DNA of 11,117 nt from contig DATKXU010000035.1 in NCBI GenBank assembly GCA_035528905.1, forward strand, positions 1 to 11,117, written 5' to 3'. Source of the DNA: DATKXU01 sp035528905 (lineage in GTDB: Bacteria; Armatimonadota; UBA5829; DTJY01). The notes under the pieces are model-generated. The model worked only from the letters and a program-made list of their open reading frames with translations. It was not told where the DNA came from and did not search any database. Every line of letters begins with the position of its first letter. Positions within the stretch are counted from its first letter, which is position 1. The position numbers were made by a program, and so were the translations under genes. This document shows, piece by piece, positions 7,029-11,117 of the stretch.

Positions 7029-7225
7029 CACGGCATCTCCCTCCATAATATACGACGCAATTCAGAGAACGGCACCTCGACATTTATGCGTATGATCAGC
7101 CGATTCGGCCACGCCACGCGGGATGTACGTTCAGCGACGTAAGCTCTTCGTTCCTCCGCAGGCATGAGCCTCTGTGGAATGAACCCAAAGCCCAAATTCG
7201 AGCCGGGCTGGGGATAATCCTGCAT
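7028..7225 (-). CDS. Possible 65-residue small ORF coupled to the downstream membrane protein
   Basis: An ORF from an ATG at 7225 whose TGA stop overlaps the ATG of the small membrane protein as TGATG, the usual sign of translational coupling; the GGAGGGAG ribosome site lies inside its last codons. The product ends RLIIRINVEVPFSELRRILW, which looks like a strand followed by a helix. Against it: no Shine-Dalgarno precedes 7225, the same frame runs on upstream as antisense to the next gene, and no family is recognised. It fills most of the otherwise empty gap between the divergent genes. Confidence 0.3.
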   Translation of the reverse strand: MQDYPQPGSNLGFGFIPQRLMPAEERRAYVAERTSRVAWPNRLIIRINVEVPFSELRRILWREMP

Positions 7226-7307
7226 GGAGGCGAAGGCAGACAGGGAAAATCGGCGGCGCGAAGAAGTATCTAAACGGTGAGTAGAGCAACCGCTTCGGGA
7301 GGCAGCA

Positions 7308-7835
7308 ATGTTCGACGACAAGGCAATCATCGAGTTCCTGCGCAGGTCGTACTTCGCCGTGGATGGACTGTGGTTCGTCTGCATCGAGGATGAGCACTCG
7401 TTTGAAGAAGCGATGCGGCTCGACGAACAGGTGTGGGAGATTCTGCCGAAGATCCAGGCGAGGAACGCCCGAGAACTCCTCAAGATCGGGGGAGGGACCC
7501 TTGCCGATCTGGCACTCGGGCTGTGGCTGAAGTTCGCAGCCGAGGGTTACGATCACCGCGTCGTCGAGAGAACGCCTGACATACTCCGCATCAGCATACG
7601 CGAGTGTCCCTGGCTCAAAATCCTCGACAAGGCGGGTAGGATGTCGAAGGCTGCCGAAATCTGCGACAGCATCTGCACCAGGGACTTTTCGACCTGGGCC
7701 GCGCAGTTCTCACCGGGCATCAAGTTTTCCCTCGAAAGCAAGCTGTCTGAGGGCGCTCCCGCATGTGAACTCGTGTTCACGTGCAGTGCAGAAATCCAGC
7801 CGGCTCCTCGCGCAGAACGGGAGGCCGCCGGATGA
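7308..7835 (+). CDS. DUF6125-like protein (possible relative of ATC hydrolase)
   Basis: A 175-residue soluble protein. The ATG is preceded by GGGAGG with 5-nt spacing. The N-terminal part (GLWFVCIEDEHSFEEAMRLD, then VWEILPKIQARNARELL) matches my memory of the DUF6125 family. The C-terminal part has a CPW motif (C100), CDSIC (C119, C123) and LSEGAPACELVF, recalling the L-2-amino-thiazoline-4-carboxylate hydrolase type domain. Six Cys residues suggest metal or thiol chemistry, but no activity can be assigned. Its stop overlaps the ATG of an amidohydrolase fragment (ATGA), so it was once the first gene of a two-gene operon. The family name is moderately sure; the gene itself is likely real. Confidence 0.72.
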   Translation: MFDDKAIIEFLRRSYFAVDGLWFVCIEDEHSFEEAMRLDEQVWEILPKIQARNARELLKIGGGTLADLALGLWLKFAAEGYDHRVVERTPDILRISIRECPWLKILDKAGRMSKAAEICDSICTRDFSTWAAQFSPGIKFSLESKLSEGAPACELVFTCSAEIQPAPRAEREAAG

Positions 7836-8002
7836 GAATAATTGACTGCCACACCCACTGCTTTCCCGATTCGGTCGCCGAAAAAGCAGTTGCCGCCCTC
7901 ACCAGCGCCTATAACCTCACGCCTTAGTTCGACGGAATGACCAATGGTCTGCTCGCCGAGTAGGGCGATTCAGTTGACCTCATACCCCGGAAGGTGCGAT
8001 AA
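7832..8002 (+). pseudogene. Remnant of an amidohydrolase (TIM-barrel metal-dependent hydrolase)
   Basis: The ATG overlaps the stop of the DUF6125-like gene. The first 31 codons read MRIIDCHTHCFPDSVAEKAV and so on, the typical amino end of an amidohydrolase-2 family enzyme with its HxH metal ligands (H7, H9). A TAG at 7925 interrupts it. In the same frame the next residues, FDGMTNGLLAE, still fit the family, then a second TAG occurs at 7961 and a TAA at 8000. The remaining 200 or so residues of the enzyme are missing, and hemC starts 71 bp later. TAG ends polB, hemC and nadB here, so recoding is unlikely. A 31-residue peptide may still be made by coupling. Confidence 0.65.
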
Positions 8003-8003
8003 T
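7974..8003 (+). promoter_or_regulatory. hemC promoter inside the amidohydrolase remnant
   Basis: TTGACC at 7974-7979, an 18-bp spacer and TGCGATAAT ending at 8003 give a five-of-six -35 box, a TGn extension and a five-of-six -10 box. Transcription would begin near 8010, about 64 nt before the hemC ATG. It lies at the very end of the broken amidohydrolase frame, so hemC need not depend on upstream transcription. Confidence 0.65.
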
Positions 8004-8073
8004 CTCCACGGCGGCGGGCAATTAATTTGGGTTTGCCGCAGCCGCGTTGAACGTTTCATCGGACAATTCGCAA

Positions 8074-9024
8074 ATGACCAAGCTAGCGGTCGGCACTCGA
8101 GGGAGCACACTGGCCCTGCGCCAGACCAACTGGGTTACTGACAGGCTGAAGGCTCTGCATCCCGGCCTGGAAATCCAGGTCAGGACTATCAAGACCAAGG
8201 GCGACAGAGTCCTCGACGTGCCGTTGGCGAAGATCGGCGACAAGGGCCTTTTCGTAAAGGAGCTGGAGCTTGCCCTGCTCCGCAGGGAGATTGATCTCGC
8301 GGTTCACAGCATGAAGGACGTGCCGACGCAGCTACCGGAGGGTCTGTGCATCGCGGCCGTGCCGGAGCGCGCGGACCCGAGCGACGTGCTGGTCACAAAG
8401 GGCCCAGGACTCGTGGATCTGCCTGCTGGCGCACGGATCGGCAGCAGCAGCCTGCGAAGGCGTGCTCAACTGCTCAACTACCGGCCGGATCTCGAGATTT
8501 CCGACCTCCGAGGCAACCTGGACACGAGGCTTCGGAAGCTGAGCGATGGAGAGTTCGACGGCATTGTGCTGGCGTATGCCGGGCTTTACCGGATGGGCTG
8601 GACCGACCGGGTCACAGAGAAGATTCCCCCGGGGATATGTCTTCCGGCGGTCGGACAGGGAGCGCTGGCAATCGAGGCGCGGGAAGGTGACACGGACGTC
8701 ATCGAGATACTGAAGGCGCTCGACCATGCGGAGAGCCATGCTGCCGTGCTGGCGGAGCGGAGCTTCATGCGGGCGCTGGGAGGCGGATGCCAGGTTCCCG
8801 CCGGGGCGCTGGCCTGGATTGAAGCAGGGAACTTGAAGCTCGCCGGCGTCGTTGCCAGCCTGGACGGAAGTCGCCTGGTGCGCGGAGAAACTCATGGCGG
8901 CCCAGACAACGCAGAGCAACTGGGACAGGAGCTCGCACGGGCCTTACGCGCCGCCGGCGCGGACGAGATTCTGCGGGAGCTGAGGGATCCAAGGGTCAAG
9001 GGATCCAGGGTTCCAGGGAGATAG
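8074..9024 (+). CDS. hemC: Porphobilinogen deaminase (hydroxymethylbilane synthase)
   Basis: Cytoplasmic enzyme that joins four porphobilinogens into hydroxymethylbilane for tetrapyrrole (haem, cobalamin) synthesis. From the ATG at 8074 it has 316 residues, about the family length. The start is set by the conserved opening TKLAVGTRGSTLALRQ; a TTG at 8047 is less likely, and neither has a clear Shine-Dalgarno. Diagnostic features: KGLFVKELE, HSMKDVP with the catalytic Asp (D82), GSSSLRRRAQL and DLRGNLDTRL for substrate and cofactor binding, LPAVGQGALAIE, and GGGCQVPAG whose C239 carries the dipyrromethane cofactor. The last dozen residues (DPRVKGSRVPGR) are encoded by a short tandem repeat and are probably not native. 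nadB follows after 85 bp without a terminator, so the two may share a transcript. Confidence 0.97.
   Translation: MTKLAVGTRGSTLALRQTNWVTDRLKALHPGLEIQVRTIKTKGDRVLDVPLAKIGDKGLFVKELELALLRREIDLAVHSMKDVPTQLPEGLCIAAVPERADPSDVLVTKGPGLVDLPAGARIGSSSLRRRAQLLNYRPDLEISDLRGNLDTRLRKLSDGEFDGIVLAYAGLYRMGWTDRVTEKIPPGICLPAVGQGALAIEAREGDTDVIEILKALDHAESHAAVLAERSFMRALGGGCQVPAGALAWIEAGNLKLAGVVASLDGSRLVRGETHGGPDNAEQLGQELARALRAAGADEILRELRDPRVKGSRVPGR
8984..9019. repeat. Short tandem repeat forming the 3' end of hemC
   Basis: Successive units GGGATCCAA, GGGTCAA, GGGATCCA, GGGTTCCA and a final GGGA make a degenerate 7-9 bp array. It encodes most of the last twelve residues of HemC and runs to two codons before the stop. 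Confidence 0.7.
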
Positions 9025-9057
9025 CGCGAAAGACTCGGATTGCGCGCCCTGTGGGAT

Positions 9058-9092
9058 GCTGACGGCTGACTGCTAGCCGCTCGCTGCTGATT
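9058..9092. repeat. Heptamer tandem repeat between hemC and nadB
   Basis: Five exact-period 7-bp units: GCTGACG, GCTGACT, GCTAGCC, GCTCGCT and GCTGATT. Each starts with GCT and the rest varies. The array occupies the middle of the short hemC-nadB spacer, immediately before the nadB ribosome-binding region. The form recalls the short heptameric intergenic repeats (STRR) described in cyanobacteria, with a different unit. Confidence 0.65.
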
Positions 9093-9109
9093 TGGGAGTT
9101 GAAGGCTTG

Positions 9110-10744
9110 ATGACCATGGATGTAGACTACCTGGTACTGGGAAGCGGAATGGCCGGACTGACGCTCGCGCTGAACGTGTCGAAGGACGATCCGTCGCGGA
9201 GAGTCGCGCTCGTCACCAAGAAGAGCGATACGGAGTCGAATACTAACTACGCCCAGGGCGGGATCGCCAGCGTGATAAGTAAGGACGACTCATTCGGGCT
9301 TCACATTCGGGATACGCTTGCCACCGGAGCCGGGCTGTGCCATGAAGATGTCGTCGAAATCCTGGTCGAGGAAGGCCCAGGATACATATATGAATTGATT
9401 GACCTGGGCGCGCGATTCTCGATGGAAAAGTCGCGCACAGGCGAAATGACGCTTGCGCTGGGTAGAGAAGGCGGCCATTCGAGGCGCCGCATTGTGCATG
9501 CGGCAGACCTCACCGGGCGGGAAGTCGAGCGCGCGCTGGCCGTGCAGGTAAAGCGGCAGGACAATATCCGGCTCTTCGAGCACGATTTCGCCGTGGATTT
9601 GATCGTCCGGCCGGACGACGGCGGGGCTTCAGTCTGCTGCGGAGCGCACGTTTTCGACACCGAGACAGAGGAAGTCACAACCTTCAGAGCCAAGGCCGTC
9701 GTCCTCGCAACGGGCGGCTGCGCGAGGGTCTATCTTCATACGACGAATCCGGAGATTGCGACCGGCGACGGCGTGGCGATGGCCTACCGAGCGGGCGCGA
9801 AGATTGCGAACATGGAGTTCTTCCAGTTTCATCCGACCTCGCTCTGCCACCCGGACGCTCGCTGCTTCCTGATCTCGGAGGCCGTGCGCGGCGAGGGCGG
9901 CACGCTGAGGCTTCGGGACGGAAGCACATTCATGGAGAAGTACCACGAGATGGGCTGCCTGGCCCCGAGAGACGTGGTGGCCAGGGCGATTGACGCTGAG
10001 TTGAAGAAAAGCGGCGACGAGTGTGTCTACCTGGATGTGACGCATCTCGATCCTGACCAGCTCAAGAGCCGCTTCCCGAACATATACGAAAAGTGTCTCT
10101 CTGTGGGCATTGACATAACTAAGGATTGGATTCCGATCGTGCCGGCGGCGCATTATAGCTGCGGTGGAGTGCTCACGGACTTGAACGCCCGGACATCAAT
10201 TGATCGGCTGTATGCATGCGGTGAGGTCGCGTGTACGGGGGTCCACGGCGCCAATCGCCTTGCGAGCAACTCGTTGCTGGAGGCGCTGGTCTTCGCACAT
10301 CGAGGAGCGGCGGATTCGCAGCGCCTGATACCCGATTGGCCGTGCCCCGACCTGCCGGACTTCCCAACTGAGCGCCATACTCAGGACGTCAGCCCGAAGG
10401 CAGTCTCAGAGCTGACGGAAAGGATCCGGTGCGCGATGTGGACTTACGTGGGCATCGTCCGCACCAACGAGCGCCTGGAGAAAGCCCGTGCCGATATCGG
10501 CGACATTGCGAGCCAAGTCGAAAAACTGTATGCTTCCGGGAAGCTCTCGCGCGAGCTGCTGGAGCTGAGGAACCTCGCAACCGTCGCGAGCCTGGTCGTG
10601 GAATCCGCGCTGTCCCGCAAGGAGAGCCGCGGCCTGCACTACAACCTGGATTATCCTGAAACAGATGATGTGAATTGGAAGAAGGATACAGTGATTCAGC
10701 TGGAACGAGTTTCAAGTTCCAGCGACTGTGTTGCTTGTCAATAG
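9110..10744 (+). CDS. nadB: L-aspartate oxidase
   Basis: FAD enzyme that oxidises L-aspartate to iminoaspartate, the first step of de novo NAD synthesis; NadA then makes quinolinate. I start at the ATG at 9110 (544 residues); GAAGG lies just upstream, and 9116 is an alternative. Visible features: FAD-binding GSGMAG (G11, G13, G16), SNTNYAQGGI (43-52), EGGHSRRRIVHA with E120, EFFQFHPTSL with H241, AVRGEGG, APRDVVARAI with R287, HYSCGG with H348, and CTGVHGANRLASNSLLEAL with R383. These match the substrate-site residues of E. coli NadB and separate it from succinate dehydrogenase flavoproteins. Length is close to the E. coli 540. After GLHYNLDYPE and KKDTV the last 15 or so residues (LERVSSSSDCVACQ) look unlike the family and may derive from the adjoining insertion sequence. 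nadA and nadC are not in the window. Confidence 0.96.
   Translation: MTMDVDYLVLGSGMAGLTLALNVSKDDPSRRVALVTKKSDTESNTNYAQGGIASVISKDDSFGLHIRDTLATGAGLCHEDVVEILVEEGPGYIYELIDLGARFSMEKSRTGEMTLALGREGGHSRRRIVHAADLTGREVERALAVQVKRQDNIRLFEHDFAVDLIVRPDDGGASVCCGAHVFDTETEEVTTFRAKAVVLATGGCARVYLHTTNPEIATGDGVAMAYRAGAKIANMEFFQFHPTSLCHPDARCFLISEAVRGEGGTLRLRDGSTFMEKYHEMGCLAPRDVVARAIDAELKKSGDECVYLDVTHLDPDQLKSRFPNIYEKCLSVGIDITKDWIPIVPAAHYSCGGVLTDLNARTSIDRLYACGEVACTGVHGANRLASNSLLEALVFAHRGAADSQRLIPDWPCPDLPDFPTERHTQDVSPKAVSELTERIRCAMWTYVGIVRTNERLEKARADIGDIASQVEKLYASGKLSRELLELRNLATVASLVVESALSRKESRGLHYNLDYPETDDVNWKKDTVIQLERVSSSSDCVACQ
10699..10723. repeat. 8-bp inverted repeat at the end of nadB
   Basis: GCTGGAAC at 10699-10706 and GTTCCAGC at 10716-10723 are exact reverse complements around a 9-bp loop. 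They lie within the last codons of nadB, 22 bp before the IS110 transposase stop. No T-run follows on either strand. It may be a feature of the right end of the insertion sequence or a weak shared terminator. Confidence 0.5.
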
Positions 10745-11117
10745 CTACGCCGCGGACTTCGCGGCTAGGATGCCCTTGGAAAGCAAATGATCTCTAACGA
10801 TGGCATTGAGAATAGTGAGCAGCTTGCGAGCACAAGCGGTCAAGGCTACCTTGATTGGCTTTCCCGCGGCTATCAGGCGGTCGTAGAAGGCCTTAATCAC
10901 CTGGTTGTGCCTCACTGCAGATACAGTAGCCATATAGAGCGCTGTGCGCACATGTGCACGGCCTCCAGTAATGCTTCTGCGCCCACGCATCATGCCACTG
11001 TCACGGTTGAAGGGAGCCACACCAACAAGTGCTGCAATCTGCTTGGCGCTCACCCTTCCAAGCTCGGGCAGACTAGCAAGCAGTGTATGGGAGACAACCT
11101 TGCCTATGCCTGTGACA
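10745..11117 (-). CDS. IS110-family transposase, C-terminal part (runs off the window)
   Basis: The frame is open from the right edge to a TAG at 10745-10747, 123 residues. It reads VTGIGKVVSH, LASLPELGRVSAKQIAALVG, VAPFNRDSG, GRRSITGGRAHVRTALYMAT, RHNQVIKAFYDRL, then GKPIKVALTACARKLLTILN. This is the Transposase_20 domain of IS110-family serine-type transposases; the Ser of the DSG motif is the expected nucleophile. The GTG at 11053 is internal, not a true start. The N-terminal RuvC-like DEDD domain lies beyond the window. No frameshift is seen in the visible part. The stop abuts the nadB stop tail to tail, with no base between them. Confidence 0.95.
   Translation of the reverse strand, partial: VTGIGKVVSHTLLASLPELGRVSAKQIAALVGVAPFNRDSGMMRGRRSITGGRAHVRTALYMATVSAVRHNQVIKAFYDRLIAAGKPIKVALTACARKLLTILNAIVRDHLLSKGILAAKSAA
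10745..11117 (-). mobile_element. IS110-family insertion sequence, right-end portion only
   Basis: Only the 3' half of the transposase is visible. The left end, where the IS110 subgroup encodes its bridge RNA, is outside the window. The right end must lie 3' of the transposase stop, so it probably falls inside the nadB reading frame, somewhere in the last 60 bp or so. IS110 elements usually lack terminal inverted repeats and target duplications, so the exact border cannot be fixed from sequence alone. Confidence 0.75.

Noticed and set aside
7553..7858. A 101-codon - strand frame opposite the DUF6125-like gene
   Set aside because: The + strand frame has a ribosome site, a family-like sequence and an ATGA junction; the - strand product has no recognisable feature.
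7832..7963. Read-through of TAG (pyrrolysine or an alternative code) in the amidohydrolase fragment
   Set aside because: TAG ends polB, hemC, nadB and the transposase here at natural lengths, and the frame hits another stop soon after, with most of the enzyme missing.
1..11117. A CRISPR array, defence island or biosynthetic cluster
   Set aside because: No regularly spaced repeats of 23-40 bp and no cas, toxin-antitoxin, restriction or synthase genes were found.

Overview
The window is about 11 kb of GC-rich bacterial chromosome. It carries housekeeping genes (hemC, nadB), a bacterial family B DNA polymerase, two secreted surface-type proteins, an unusual polytopic membrane protein and the end of an IS110-family insertion sequence. 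One secreted protein ends in a PEP-CTERM sorting tag, which points to an outer-membrane, exopolysaccharide-producing bacterium. With the compact PolB and the heptameric intergenic repeats, the mix would suit an uncultured Armatimonadota- or Planctomycetota-like lineage. That placement is a low-confidence inference, because no rRNA or marker set is present.

Layout. (1) 1-2300, + strand: a promoter whose -35 box overlaps a perfect palindrome, then two paralogous secreted proteins. They share an aromatic-rich N-terminal domain but have different C-termini (PEP-CTERM versus a GYWKHQ-type module). A strong intrinsic terminator closes the pair. (2) 2350-4548, +: family B DNA polymerase with intact exonuclease and polymerase motifs, behind an extended -10 promoter. 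(3) 4581-7225, - strand: a 600-residue polytopic protein that I align by eye along its whole length with membrane-integral pyrophosphatases but that lacks the catalytic Asp/Lys/Asn motifs; a small four-helix membrane protein upstream of it; and possibly a tiny coupled ORF before that. (4) 7308-8003, +: a DUF6125-like protein followed, with an ATGA overlap, by the first 31 codons of an amidohydrolase broken by in-frame TAG codons. The hemC promoter lies inside this wreck. (5) 8074-10744, +: hemC (porphobilinogen deaminase) and nadB (L-aspartate oxidase), separated by a heptamer-repeat spacer. (6) 10745 to the right edge, -: the C-terminal half of an IS110 transposase whose stop codon abuts the nadB stop.

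How the parts relate. hemC and nadB serve tetrapyrrole and NAD biosynthesis and may be read from one promoter. The two secreted proteins look co-regulated through the palindrome. The polB gene and the pyrophosphatase-like gene converge with a 32-bp gap and no visible terminator. The most unusual item is the pyrophosphatase-fold protein without catalytic residues. All homology statements come from reading the sequence and from memory of the families; no search was run.
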